Shown: positions 16,609 through 25,196 of the stretch, one piece after another
Numbering within the stretch: position 1 is the first letter of the stretch
Layout: the number at the start of each line of letters is the position of its first letter
Assembly (NCBI RefSeq): GCF_016907455.1
Contig: NZ_JAFBCB010000001.1
Location: 2,728,001-2,792,000, forward strand
DNA: 64,000 nt
Source: Brachybacterium muris
Lineage (GTDB): Bacteria > Actinomycetota > Actinomycetes > Actinomycetales > Dermabacteraceae
Direction: 5' to 3'
Notes under the pieces: generated by a model
The model's input: the letters and a program-made list of their open reading frames with translations, nothing else
The model's database searches: none
What the model was told of the DNA's origin: nothing
Translations under genes and position numbers: made by a program

Positions 16609-17769
16609 TCACAGATCGATCGACACCTCCGCGCCCTGCTTGGCGGATGCGTAGCAGGCATCGAGGATCCGTGCCCGGCGCAGGGCCTCAAGGCCCACGT
16701 GCTGCCCGGGCTCGCCGGTGCGCACCTTCTCCAGGAAGTTCGCGACGGCCGCGGCGTGCTTGCCGTGCTCGCCCACCTCGGGGCGCAGCTCGGCTGGCAT
16801 GCCCTGCACCTCGGTCCACACGTTCAGACGCTGATAGGGGTCGCGGGGGTTGCCGCCCCACTCCACGCTGGCCCCGCCCTCGGAGCCGTACAGGGTCACG
16901 TACACCTGGTCGTAGGGGATCCACTGGGCCCAGCTGGTCTCCAGCAGCAGGGTGCCGCCGTCCTCCATGCGCAGGAAGGCGGAGGCGAGGTCCTCCACCT
17001 CGAAGGGCATGTCCTCCACCACGCTGGAGACCCCGAATCCGCTGCCCCCGCGACCGCGGGGTCCGAACTGGGCATGGGTGGAGGCGGAGACGGCGGTGAC
17101 CTGCGGCTCCCCCATCAGGTGCAGCGACATGTCCAGCATGTGCACGCCGATGTCCATCAACGCTCCACCACCGGCACTGGCGGCGCTCGTGAACCAGGTG
17201 CCCATGCCGGGGATGCCCTTGCGGCGCAGCCATCCGGTCTTGGCGTAGTAGATCTCCCCCAGCACCCCGGACTCGACCACCTCGCGCAGGGAGGTGACGT
17301 CACCGCGCTGGCGGTGGTTGAAGGCGATGTCCAGCACCTTCCCGGTGCGACGGGCCGCCTCGACCATGGTGGCGGCCGCCTCCCCGGTCTCGGCCATCGG
17401 CTTCTCGCACAGCACGTTCACCCCGGCCTCCAGTGCCTGCACGGTCATCGGGGCGTGCAGGAAGGTGGGGGTGGCGATGGAGACCACGTCCAGCTGCTCC
17501 TCGGTGAGCATGGTGGTGTAGTCCGGGTAGCGGCCCGCGACATCGTGCTGATCGCCCAGCTGATCCAGCAGGTGCTGCTCCTTCCCGGAGATCGCCACCA
17601 GCTCCACCGCGGGATCAGCGGCGTAGGCGTCGATGTGCTGCTGGCCGGCCCAGCCCAGTCCGATCACCCCGGCCCGCAGGACGCTCCCGGTCTGCGAGTC
17701 GGTGGCACGGCCGGTTCCGGCGGGGTCAGCACCGGCAGGGTCAGCACCGGCAGGGTTCGTCGCGGTCAT
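16609..17769 (-). CDS. Gfo/Idh/MocA-family oxidoreductase
   Basis: The 386-residue protein has an N-terminal Rossmann fold (AGVIGLGWAGQQHIDAY, near residue 32) and the family signature CEKPMAETGEAA, with the catalytic Lys of EKP intact. The C-terminal alpha/beta domain includes GGGALMDIGVHMLDM, the conserved Asp/His pair. Enzymes of this family oxidise or epimerise sugars and inositols with NAD(P). Just upstream on the same strand as the ABC importer genes, it probably acts on the imported sugar. The ATG at 17769 follows GAGGAG. The first 30 residues contain a small repeat (three near-copies of GADPAG), seemingly slippage-derived. Confidence 0.9.
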   Translation of the reverse strand: MTATNPAGADPAGADPAGTGRATDSQTGSVLRAGVIGLGWAGQQHIDAYAADPAVELVAISGKEQHLLDQLGDQHDVAGRYPDYTTMLTEEQLDVVSIATPTFLHAPMTVQALEAGVNVLCEKPMAETGEAAATMVEAARRTGKVLDIAFNHRQRGDVTSLREVVESGVLGEIYYAKTGWLRRKGIPGMGTWFTSAASAGGGALMDIGVHMLDMSLHLMGEPQVTAVSASTHAQFGPRGRGGSGFGVSSVVEDMPFEVEDLASAFLRMEDGGTLLLETSWAQWIPYDQVYVTLYGSEGGASVEWGGNPRDPYQRLNVWTEVQGMPAELRPEVGEHGKHAAAVANFLEKVRTGEPGQHVGLEALRRARILDACYASAKQGAEVSIDL

Positions 17770-17804
17770 GGGGGTGCTCCTCGGTGGTGCGTGGTCGCGG
17801 TCGT

Positions 17805-18142
17805 TCAATCCAGACTAGGGGCGCGGGCAGGGGCTGCGCTGCCGTCGCCACGTGTCGGATCCAGAAGGGCCAGTGGGTCCTCGCGCAGTCTCGCCAGTGC
17901 CAGCTCGATAGCGCCGTGCACCACCACCTCGGGGCCGTGCTCGCTGGCGATCACCACCGTCTCCACGCCCAGCAGACTCCAGAAGATCGCTACGTGCCGC
18001 TCGGGATCCCCTGCGGCGACGGTCGATGCCGGGCCGTGGGTCCTCCCACCGGCTCGGGCGACTACCAGTCCGTTCCCTGCCGGCCGTGCGACCGCACACC
18101 ACTGAGGCTGCCCTGCATGGCCGTCCCAGGGATACCGGGCTC
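17805..18142 (-). pseudogene. Open frame without a start, possible 3' remnant of a regulator gene
   Basis: Between the oxidoreductase and protease genes, 112 codons are open on the minus strand and end in TGA at 17805, but no ATG or GTG precedes the conserved-looking part. The last 60 codons look coding (HVAIFWSLLGVETVVIASEH, then HGAIELALARLREDPLALL). That ending loosely resembles the tail of ROK-type sugar regulators, which would fit the neighbouring sugar locus. The family call is weak. I take it as a decayed remnant. Confidence 0.3.
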
Positions 18143-19279
18143 TCAGGGCCGTGCGTCGAGGGTGACCGTGATCTCCTGGGCCTCACCGTCGCGGATGATG
18201 TCGAGGGTGACCTCGGTGCCCACCGGCCGTTCACGGATCTGCGCGATCAGCGAGAGGGCGGAGTCCACGGCCTCGTCGTCGATCGCGAGGATGCCATCGC
18301 CCTCCTGCAGGCCGGCCTGCGCTGCGGGGCCGTCGGGTGCCACGTTCGCGACACCTGCGGCCCACCGCTGGGCCCCGTCGACCTCGACGATCACGTCGCC
18401 CACACCCACGCCCAGGTAGGCGTGCTGGACGGTGCCTTTCTCCAGGATCTGGTCAACCACGGACCGCATCTGCCGTGAGGTGATCGCGAAGCCGATGCCG
18501 ATGTTGCCGGATTCGGGGCCGAGTGCGGCGATCGAGGAGTTGATGCCCACCAGCTGGCCGTTCGCGTCGACCAGGGCGCCCCCGGAGTTGCCGGGGTTGA
18601 TCGCGGCGCTGGTCTGGATGGCGTTGGTGACCACGGGCTCCTGCGCCTCCGACGCCGACGGTTCAGCGCTGCCAGCCGTCACGGGACGATCCAGCGCGCT
18701 GACGATGCCGGTGGTGACCGTGCCGGACAGTCCCAGCGGGTTACCCACGGCCATCACGGGTTCGCCGACCACCAATTCGTCGGAATCGGCGACCTCGATC
18801 GGGGTCAGGTCTGCGGGAGCATCGGCGATCTCCAGGACCGCGAGGTCGCTGGCCTGATCGCTGCCCAGCACGGACGCCTCGAAGACCCGCTCGTCAGCGA
18901 GCGTCACCAGGATCTGCCCGCCCTCGGTGGCCCCGGCGATGACGTGGTGGTTGGTGACCACGTGGCCCTGCTCGTCGATGATCACGCCGGATCCGGCGCC
19001 ACCGCCCTGCGAGGTGCGCACCGAGATCGAGACCACGCTCGGTGCGACCTGCGCTGCCGTGGCAGACCAGTCCCCGCCCGCCGATGCCGCGACGGCAGCC
19101 GGCTCAGAGGCCGGTTCGGAGGCGGAGGAGGCAGGCGATGCATCGGGGGCAGCGGGACCGGTGTCCGCGCCTGTGCACCCCGCCAATGCCAGGGCCACAC
19201 AGGATGCCAGGACCAGTGGTGCAGCGGTGCCTCTCACCCGTCGGATCGTCCTGATCGTGCTCGGCCGCGTGATCCTCAT
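18143..19279 (-). CDS. HtrA/DegP-like trypsin-fold serine protease lipoprotein with PDZ domain
   Basis: This 378-residue protein begins with a signal peptide and lipobox (VALALAGC), so it should be anchored outside the membrane. A trypsin-fold protease covers about residues 75-280 with the full triad: His in TNHHVI, Asp in SDLAVL and Ser in NPGNSGGAL. A PDZ domain follows (AYLGVGVGDVIVEVDGAQR through DGILAIDDEAVDS). HtrA proteases degrade or refold damaged envelope proteins. The ATG at 19279 is the Met nearest the signal peptide; an upstream in-frame extension lacks signal features. A start-less open frame follows directly downstream. Confidence 0.9.
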   Translation of the reverse strand: MRITRPSTIRTIRRVRGTAAPLVLASCVALALAGCTGADTGPAAPDASPASSASEPASEPAAVAASAGGDWSATAAQVAPSVVSISVRTSQGGGAGSGVIIDEQGHVVTNHHVIAGATEGGQILVTLADERVFEASVLGSDQASDLAVLEIADAPADLTPIEVADSDELVVGEPVMAVGNPLGLSGTVTTGIVSALDRPVTAGSAEPSASEAQEPVVTNAIQTSAAINPGNSGGALVDANGQLVGINSSIAALGPESGNIGIGFAITSRQMRSVVDQILEKGTVQHAYLGVGVGDVIVEVDGAQRWAAGVANVAPDGPAAQAGLQEGDGILAIDDEAVDSALSLIAQIRERPVGTEVTLDIIRDGEAQEITVTLDARP

Positions 19280-19464
19280 CCCTGATCTACCCCTCTCATA
19301 GACAGCGCAGCGGCGCACGATGCGCCGCGACGGCGAAAGAGGTGGACCGCCGGCGCCTCTTCGCAAGACACCGGCGATCTCCCCCTACGGGAAGCATCCC
19401 ACCGCATAGTCTCTGCCAACTGTAAGGGATGCGAAAGCCTCCTGGGAGACGGACGGTGAACCGC

Positions 19465-20226
19465 TCAGATCTCCTCGAGTGCCTCCGGGGTCTCCGGCAG
19501 GATCTGTCCGCCATCCACCACGATGCCTTGCCCGGTGATGTACCGGGCGCCGTCCGAGGCGAGGAAGGCGACGGTCGCACCGATGTCCTCCGGCTCACCG
19601 AGGTAGCCGGCAGGCACGGACCGTGCCATCTGGTCCAGGTAGTCCTGCCCCAGCTCCTTCAGACCCGGGGTCAGGATGTTGCCGGGCAGCACAGCATTGA
19701 TCGTGATGCCCCTGCGTGCCAGTTCGATCGCGGCGGAGCGCACGAACCCCATCTGCGCGGCCTTGGTGGCCCCGTAGTGGGACCACGCCGGGAAGCCCGT
19801 GTAGTTGCCGGTGATCGAACTGGTCACCACGATGCGACCGCGCCCCGATGCCTCCAGTGCGGGGATCGCCGCCTGGACGGCGTGGATGGTGCCCTTGACG
19901 TTGATGTCGAAGATCAGATCAATGTCCTCGTCGGTCATCGTCTCGATGCGGGCCTGCGGGTACACCCCTGCGTTGGAGGCCAGCACGGAGAGTCCTCCGA
20001 GCTCGTCGGCCGCTCGGGCGATCACCTCGTCGCACGCCGCGCGATCACGCACGTCGAGCACGTAGGCGGTGAAGCCGTCCTCCCTTGCCTGGGAGCATTC
20101 GTCCTCGGTGAGGCCGGTGACGATGACCTGGGCGCCGTGGTCGCGGAGCTGGCGTGCGATGCCGGCGCCGATGCCGACGGTCCCTCCGGTCACCAGGGCG
20201 GTGCGGGAATCAAGCAGTGCGGTCAC
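19465..20226 (-). CDS. Short-chain dehydrogenase/reductase
   Basis: The 253-residue classical SDR has the cofactor motif TGGTVGIGAGIA near residue 14, the NAG motif (ASNAGVYPQ), the catalytic Ser in VTSSITG and the YGATK Tyr-Lys pair near residue 152. The C-terminal GQGIVVDGGQ is typical of 3-oxoacyl-ACP reductase-like SDRs. The substrate is unknown. The start is GTG 20226, chosen because the Rossmann strand follows at once and no Met is available nearby. The IS21 copy 1 inserted 277 bp upstream of the start, which may have displaced its promoter. Confidence 0.88.
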   Translation of the reverse strand: MTALLDSRTALVTGGTVGIGAGIARQLRDHGAQVIVTGLTEDECSQAREDGFTAYVLDVRDRAACDEVIARAADELGGLSVLASNAGVYPQARIETMTDEDIDLIFDINVKGTIHAVQAAIPALEASGRGRIVVTSSITGNYTGFPAWSHYGATKAAQMGFVRSAAIELARRGITINAVLPGNILTPGLKELGQDYLDQMARSVPAGYLGEPEDIGATVAFLASDGARYITGQGIVVDGGQILPETPEALEEI

Positions 20227-20616
20227 GGAGATCCACTCCTCGGTCGAGATCAGAGTCCTGGCTCGCCGACCGTGGTTCGACGGCCGCTTCCACTGTAGTT
20301 CGGCAAGCGGGCCCCGGGCCGGGACCTGCGATGGGCCCCGGAGCAGGTCAGCGCTGCAGGACGGCTGACCGGCGCATTGAGGCACCGCCGCGGAGGATCA
20401 GCTAGTTGGATTCCGCAGGCTCTGACGCGCCGCGGGCGTGGCTGATAGGTCCCGTCTATGCCACCCGTGAGCGGCCCTCCCCCACACAGGCACGCGGCCC
20501 AGCTGAGTATTCGTAGTCGTGGGAGCCACCGAATCTTGCTCTTGGGGACCGCCGATCGTGCCGACGGGGGCCAGTAGCCGCCGCGGTGGGGACCACTGGC
20601 TCCCGCCGGCATCGGG

Positions 20617-21363
20617 TCACTGGGGCAGTGCGGTGTGTTCTCGCATGTTCCTGTCGCCGGTGTCGATCCAGATTGTGTTGTGCACGATGCGGTCCATGAT
20701 CGCATCGGCGTGGACTGCTCCACCGAGCCGGGCGTGCCAGTCCTTCTTCGGGTACTGGGTGCAGAACACGGTCGAGCCGGTGTCATAGCGGCGCTCGAGC
20801 AGTTCCAGCAGCATCGAACGCATTCCCTCGTCAGGATGGTCCAGCAGCCACTCGTCGATCACCAGCAGCGAGAACGTGGAGTACTTCCGCAGGAACTTCG
20901 TCTGGCCCTGCGGCTTGTCCTTTGCCAGGGCCCAGGCCTCTTCGAGGTCGGGCATTCGGATGTAGTGGGCTCGGAGCCGGTGCTGGCAGGCCTGCTTCGC
21001 CAGCGCGCAGCCGAGGTAGGACTTCCCTGAGCCGGTGAAGCCCTGGAAGACCACGTTCTGTTGCCGCTGGATGAAGGAGCAGGTTGCCAGTTGCGCGATC
21101 ACGTTCCGGTTCAGTCCCCGTTCCTCGACCAGATCCAGCCGCCGCAGGTCCGCTCCGGGATAACGCAGCCCCGCCCGGCGGATCAGACCCTCGACCTTTC
21201 CATGATTGAAGATGGAATGCGCCTCGTCCACGATCAGCTGGAGCCGTTCCTGGAACGACATCCCCAGCACGTGAGCCTCATCCTGGGCATCGATCGCGTC
21301 CAGCAGCGCGGTCGCGCCCATCTCGCGCAGCTTCCGCTTCGTGTCGTTATCGATCACGCTCAC
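20617..21363 (-). CDS. istB: IS21 helper ATPase IstB (copy 1)
   Basis: The 248-residue AAA+ protein works with IstA, capturing target DNA and stimulating transposition. It has the Walker A motif [11 protein letters not shown] near residue 105 and the Walker B motif [10 protein letters not shown] near 165, followed by [15 protein letters not shown]. The GTG start at 21363 overlaps the istA stop (GTGA), so translation is coupled. Length is normal for the family. Confidence 0.95.
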   Translation of the reverse strand: MSVIDNDTKRKLREMGATALLDAIDAQDEAHVLGMSFQERLQLIVDEAHSIFNHGKVEGLIRRAGLRYPGADLRRLDLVEERGLNRNVIAQLATCSFIQRQQNVVFQGFTGSGKSYLGCALAKQACQHRLRAHYIRMPDLEEAWALAKDKPQGQTKFLRKYSTFSLLVIDEWLLDHPDEGMRSMLLELLERRYDTGSTVFCTQYPKKDWHARLGGAVHADAIMDRIVHNTIWIDTGDRNMREHTALPQ

Positions 21364-22922
21364 CGGACACCTCCGGCGTAGTAGTCGGCGCCACGGACGT
21401 ATCCGCCGTCTTCCGCGGGTTCCTCGCGGGGTGGACGCAGGGCGGCGACCTTGTCCTGCCCGGTGGCCAAGATCGGGTGCAGATGCGCATAGCGCGGTGA
21501 ACGGACCCGTCCCGTCAGCGCGAGTGCGCAGGCCGCCTCGACCCGATCTACGGAGAAGCGGCGAGAGAGCCGTAGCACCGCCAACGCGGGATCCAGGCCC
21601 TGTTCCACGATCGGCACGGACTCGAAGATCCGCTGGATCACGATCACCGTGGCCGGCCCGACCCGATCTGCCCACGCCCGCACCCTCTGCGCGTCCCAGG
21701 CCTGGAAACGCTCGCCCGCAGGTAGGTCCGCGTCGTTGGTGCGGTACTCATTGCTCGCGGTCTCCGGGAGCAGCAGGTGACTGGTCAGTCGCTGGCTGCC
21801 CTGATAGATCTCCAGCGTCCGGGCCGTGATGCGCAGATCGACCTTCGCGCCGATGTGCGCGAACGGCGCGGAGTAGAAGTTCCGCGCGAACGTGACGTGC
21901 CCGTTCCTGCCCACTCGTCGTCCGTAGTGCCATGTCGAGATCTCGTAGGGCACCGCCGGCAGCGGCGTCAGCAGCGGCCGCTCCTCCGCGTCGAACACGC
22001 TGGCGCGGGATCCGGGCCGCTTCTGGAACGGCTCCGCGTTATAGGCCTCCATCCGCTGCCCGATGGCGGCTGCAAGTTCGGGCAGGGACGTGAATCGCTG
22101 ATCCCGCAGCCCGGCGATGACCCAGGTCGCGACGTGCGCGACGGTGTTCTCCACGCTCGCCTTGTCTTTCGGTTTCCGCACCCTCCCCGGGAGCACCGCC
22201 GCCGAGTAATGCGCTGCCATCTCGCGATACGCATCGTTCAGGACGATCTCGCCCTCGCGGGGGTGCTTCACCACACCGGTCTTGAGGTTGTCCGGAACGA
22301 TCCTCGGGACCGTCCCGCCCAGCGCCTCGAACATCGCTACGTGCGCTCGCAGCCAGGACTCCTGGCGCATATCCAGCGCCGGGAAGCAGAACGCGTAACG
22401 AGAAAAAGGCAGGCAGGCAACGAACAAGAACACCTTCGAGACCTCGCCGGTGACCGGATCGGCCAGCTCCATCGTGGGGCCGGACCAGTCGACCTCCACG
22501 CTCTGGCCGGCCTTGTGACCGACTCTCGAAGCGGCACCGGTGACCATGACGTGGTGCTGGTAGGTGCGGCAAAACCGGTCATACCCCATCGCCGGATCCC
22601 CAGCCGCCGTGGTCGCGTCGAAGTACTCGCCGTGCAACAGCTTCAGCGTCACGCCGACCCTGGCCATCTCTCGATGGACCTGTTCCCAGTCCGGCTGTGC
22701 GAACACGCTCTCGTGCTCGCCCCGGCCCGGGAACAACCGGGCATACACCTGCTCATCGGCGACGTCCGCGATATCGCCCCACCCGATCCCTGCAGCGTCA
22801 GCGGCCTCGAACACCGCCCTCACGGACTTGCGGGACATGCCCTGCGAGGACGAAATCGCTCGCCCCGACAGACCTTCTGCGCGCAGCTGGAGCACCAGCT
22901 TCGCCCTGATCTTCCGTACCAT
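21360..22922 (-). CDS. istA: IS21 transposase IstA (copy 1)
   Basis: The 520-residue transposase has an N-terminal helix-turn-helix (LSGRAISSSQGMSRKSVRAV) and a DDE integrase core. Candidate acidic residues are the Asp of VEVDWSGPTMEL, the Asp of RIVPDNLKTGV and the Glu of KDKASVENTV. A C-terminal DNA-binding part follows (YYAGGVR end). It cuts and joins the element ends. The ATG at 22922 follows GGAAGGAG, which is buried in a hairpin at 22931-22971. Confidence 0.95.
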   Translation of the reverse strand: MVRKIRAKLVLQLRAEGLSGRAISSSQGMSRKSVRAVFEAADAAGIGWGDIADVADEQVYARLFPGRGEHESVFAQPDWEQVHREMARVGVTLKLLHGEYFDATTAAGDPAMGYDRFCRTYQHHVMVTGAASRVGHKAGQSVEVDWSGPTMELADPVTGEVSKVFLFVACLPFSRYAFCFPALDMRQESWLRAHVAMFEALGGTVPRIVPDNLKTGVVKHPREGEIVLNDAYREMAAHYSAAVLPGRVRKPKDKASVENTVAHVATWVIAGLRDQRFTSLPELAAAIGQRMEAYNAEPFQKRPGSRASVFDAEERPLLTPLPAVPYEISTWHYGRRVGRNGHVTFARNFYSAPFAHIGAKVDLRITARTLEIYQGSQRLTSHLLLPETASNEYRTNDADLPAGERFQAWDAQRVRAWADRVGPATVIVIQRIFESVPIVEQGLDPALAVLRLSRRFSVDRVEAACALALTGRVRSPRYAHLHPILATGQDKVAALRPPREEPAEDGGYVRGADYYAGGVR

Positions 22923-22930
22923 TCCAGATT

Positions 22931-22971
22931 GCTCCTTCCGCCGCGTGCCCTATACACACGGCGGAAGGAGC
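22931..22971 (-). promoter_or_regulatory. Hairpin covering the istA ribosome-binding site (copy 1)
   Basis: A perfect 13-bp inverted repeat (GCTCCTTCCGCCG against CGGCGGAAGGAGC) with a 15-base loop lies directly before istA. The 3' arm contains the ribosome site GGAAGGAG. A transcript reading in from outside would fold and hide it. One starting within the loop, where TGTATAGG resembles an extended -10, would not. Confidence 0.7.
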
Positions 22972-23347
22972 GTAGACAGAGCGGCCCCAACGACACCACT
23001 GGTGGTCCCGAACGACGCCACCGCTACGGCAGCGACGTGGCACCCGAACCCTCGATCAGCGGACCCCAGCGAGGCGAATATTCAGCCCAGCCGATGATCC
23101 GGTGCGTGCTGCCGCGTTCGCAGGGGTCGGGCTGGGGCTCGGCCCAGCCCTGAGGGGTAGGGGTCAACCATGGGGTCATGGGGAGAGGGTAGGAGCGGGG
23201 GCCGACATGCCTGCGCTACCCGAAGCGCGACGGACACCATCGCGTTGCTGTCAGCGCTGCTGTCAAGAGGTGTTCGAGACGAGTCGGCATCTGTTCCTTG
23301 GGGATGGTGTCTCCAGAAGCCCTAGTCACACGTGCGCTCGGCTTTCC

Positions 23348-23779
23348 TCAACCTTGGACTGGAATGTCGAGTGGCTCGCGGGACAGCAAGCTGCCGATGA
23401 GCTCCTCGATGCGGGTGCGGATCTCGTCGCGCACCGGGCGGACTTCCGCGACGCCCTTGCCGGCTGGGTCCTCGAGTTTCCTGTCCTCGTACCGCTTGCC
23501 GGTGTAGTAGGGGCAGGCGTCGCCGCATCCCATGGTGATGACCACGTCGGAGGCCTGGACGGATTCGGGGGTGAGGACCTTCGGCTTCTGGTGGGAGATC
23601 TCGATGCCGACCTCCGCTATGGCCTCCACCGCTGCGGGGTTGATCGAGTCGGCGGGCGCAGACCCGGCGGAGCGGACCTCGATGCGGTCCCCGGCGAGCT
23701 CCCTCAGCCACCCGGCTGCCATCTGGGATCGACCGGCGTTGTGGACACAGACGAACAAGACGCTGGGGCGAGCGGTCAT
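23348..23779 (-). CDS. arsC: Arsenate reductase, low-molecular-weight phosphatase fold
   Basis: The 143-residue protein has the P-loop VCVHNAGRSQM with the nucleophilic Cys near residue 11. Two further Cys appear in MGCGDACPYYTGKRYEDRKL near residue 83, the layout of thioredoxin- or mycothiol-linked ArsC enzymes that reduce arsenate to arsenite in a Cys relay. It lies 26 bp downstream of arsR on the same strand. The ATG 23779 is immediately before the P-loop strand and follows GGGAGGCTCC. With acr3 broken, its product arsenite would lack the exporter encoded here. Confidence 0.92.
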   Translation of the reverse strand: MTARPSVLFVCVHNAGRSQMAAGWLRELAGDRIEVRSAGSAPADSINPAAVEAIAEVGIEISHQKPKVLTPESVQASDVVITMGCGDACPYYTGKRYEDRKLEDPAGKGVAEVRPVRDEIRTRIEELIGSLLSREPLDIPVQG

Positions 23780-23805
23780 GGGAGCCTCCCGACCGGGGGT
23801 GAGGT

Positions 23806-24171
23806 TCAGGCGATGTCGAGGAACGCGCGGAGTTCGGCAAAGGCGGACGGGACGACGGAGTAGTGGGCCCAGCGGCCCTTCTGCTCGCGCGTGAGCAGGC
23901 CGGCGTCGACAAGCTTCTTCATGTGGTGGCTGACGGTGGGCTGACTGATGCCGAGCGGCTCGGTGAGATCGCACGCGCAGACCGACTCACAGCCCTGGGC
24001 GGCGACGTGGGAGAGGAGCCGGAGGCGTGTGGGGTCGGACAGCGCCTTGAACAGGGAGGCGATCCTCTCGGCGTCGACGGTGTCGACCGGACCTGCGGAC
24101 AGCGAGCAGCACTCCTCAGAGCCGATCCTCGCCGTGAATCCGGTGGCTGTGGCGTCGGTCGTCGTGGACAT
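23806..24171 (-). CDS. arsR: ArsR-family arsenite-responsive repressor
   Basis: The 121-residue ArsR/SmtB protein has a winged helix with LFKALSDPTRLRLLSHV at about residue 40 and the recognition helix in LGISQPTVSHHMKKL. Cysteines that could bind As(III) are an N-terminal pair (EECCSLS) and ESVCACDL in the DNA-binding region. The latter matches the classic position beside the recognition helix. It is divergent from acr3 across 72 bp containing two facing operators, so it should control both itself with arsC and the exporter. Confidence 0.92.
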   Translation of the reverse strand: MSTTTDATATGFTARIGSEECCSLSAGPVDTVDAERIASLFKALSDPTRLRLLSHVAAQGCESVCACDLTEPLGISQPTVSHHMKKLVDAGLLTREQKGRWAHYSVVPSAFAELRAFLDIA

Positions 24172-24183
24172 GCCCTCACCTTA

Positions 24184-24235
24184 CATTGACAGTCATCGAT
24201 GTGGGGCATAGCGTACGCATCGATAACCGTCGATG
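24184..24235. promoter_or_regulatory. Twin ArsR operators between arsR and acr3
   Basis: CATTGACAGTCATCGATG (24184-24201) and, on the other strand, CATCGACGGTTATCGATG (24218-24235) match at 14 of 18 positions and face each other. They occupy almost the whole divergent promoter region, as expected for one repressor silencing both directions. Confidence 0.65.
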
Positions 24236-24243
24236 GAAGGAAC

Positions 24244-25034
24244 ATGGCCCTGATGAGTACGACCACCAAGGATGTGGAGCAGCCGCGCGTAATGGAGGAG
24301 ATGTCCTTCCTCGATCGCTGGCTCCCGGTATGGATCCTGGCCGCCATGGCCGTGGGGCTCCTCCTGGGGCGGTTCGTCCCCGGCCTGAACACCGCACTGG
24401 AGGCGGTAAAGATCGGATCCGTGTCCCTCCCCATCGCGATCGGACTGCTGGTGATGATGTACCCGGTCCTGGCGAAGGTCCGCTACGACGAGACCCGCAG
24501 AATCGGAGCTGACCGACGCCTGCTGGTGACCTCCCTGGTGCTGAACTGGCTCGTCGGACCGGCACTCATGTTCGGCCTCGCGTGGATCTTCCTTGCCGAC
24601 CTGCCGGAGTACCGGACCGGCCTGATCATCGTGGGCCTCGCGCGCTGCATCGCGATGGTGCTCATCTGGAACGACCTCGCCTGCGGCGACCGCGAAGCTG
24701 CCGCCGTGCTGGTCGCGATCAACTCCGTCTTCCAGGTGATCGCCTTCGGTGCCCTGGGCTGGTTCTACCTCCAGGCGCTGCCGTCGTGGCTAGGGCTGCC
24801 GACCACGTCGGCCGAATTCTCGATCGGCGCGATCGTCCTCAGCGTGCTGATCTTCCTCGGGATCCCCCTGGTCGCCGGCTTCCTGACCCGCATCCTCGGG
24901 GAGAAGGCGAAGGGTCGGGCCTGGTACGAGGAGCGGTTCCTCCCGAAGATCGGCCCGTGGGCGCTGTACGGGCTGCTTTTCACCATCGTGCTGCTGTTCG
25001 CTCTCCAAGGCGACGCGATCCTCTCCGCCCCGGG
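24244..25034 (+). pseudogene. acr3: acr3 arsenite exporter, 5' part, cut by IS21 copy 2
   Basis: From ATG 24244 (after GGAAGGAAC) 263 codons encode the N-terminal three quarters of an ACR3 arsenite/proton antiporter. Eight or so membrane helices and the family signature GLARCIAMVLIWNDLACG, with its essential Cys, are present. The frame runs into the IS at CCGGG. The missing end lies at 44377-44691 on the other strand. Joining the two across one CCGGG restores a single 366-residue frame ([15 protein letters not shown] at the junction), a normal length for ACR3. In the present arrangement no complete exporter can be made from this locus. Confidence 0.92.
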
Positions 25035-25147
25035 TGAATATTCGCCTCGCTGGGGTCCGCTGATCGAGGGTTCGGGTGCCACGTCGCTGCCGTAGCGGTG
25101 GCGTCGTTCGGGACCACCAGTGGTGTCGTTGGGGCCGCTCTGTCTAC

Positions 25148-25188
25148 GCTCCTTCCGCCGTGTGTATAGGGCACGCGGCGGAAGGAGC
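25148..25188 (+). promoter_or_regulatory. Hairpin covering the istA ribosome-binding site (copy 2)
   Basis: This is the same perfect 13-bp stem and 15-base loop as in copy 1. Here acr3 transcription runs straight into the element, so read-through mRNA would carry both arms and hide the istA ribosome site. Confidence 0.7.
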
Positions 25189-25196
25189 AATCTGGA

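Larger units (their letters stand above)
20504..23084 (-). mobile_element. IS21-family insertion sequence, copy 1 (intact, with its own target duplication)
   Basis: The 2,581-bp element runs from TGAGTATTCG to CGAATATTCA, so the ends are TG...CA with a short terminal inverted repeat, as in IS21. It encodes istA and istB overlapping by four bases on the minus strand. GCCCAGC stands immediately outside both ends, a 7-bp target duplication showing simple insertion here. Several subterminal sequences of the form GGGACC and GGGGCC occur near both ends and may be transposase sites. The deduced proteins are identical to those of the copies at 25035 and 44692, implying recent spread. It lies upstream of the SDR gene and next to the ars genes. 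Confidence 0.95.
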
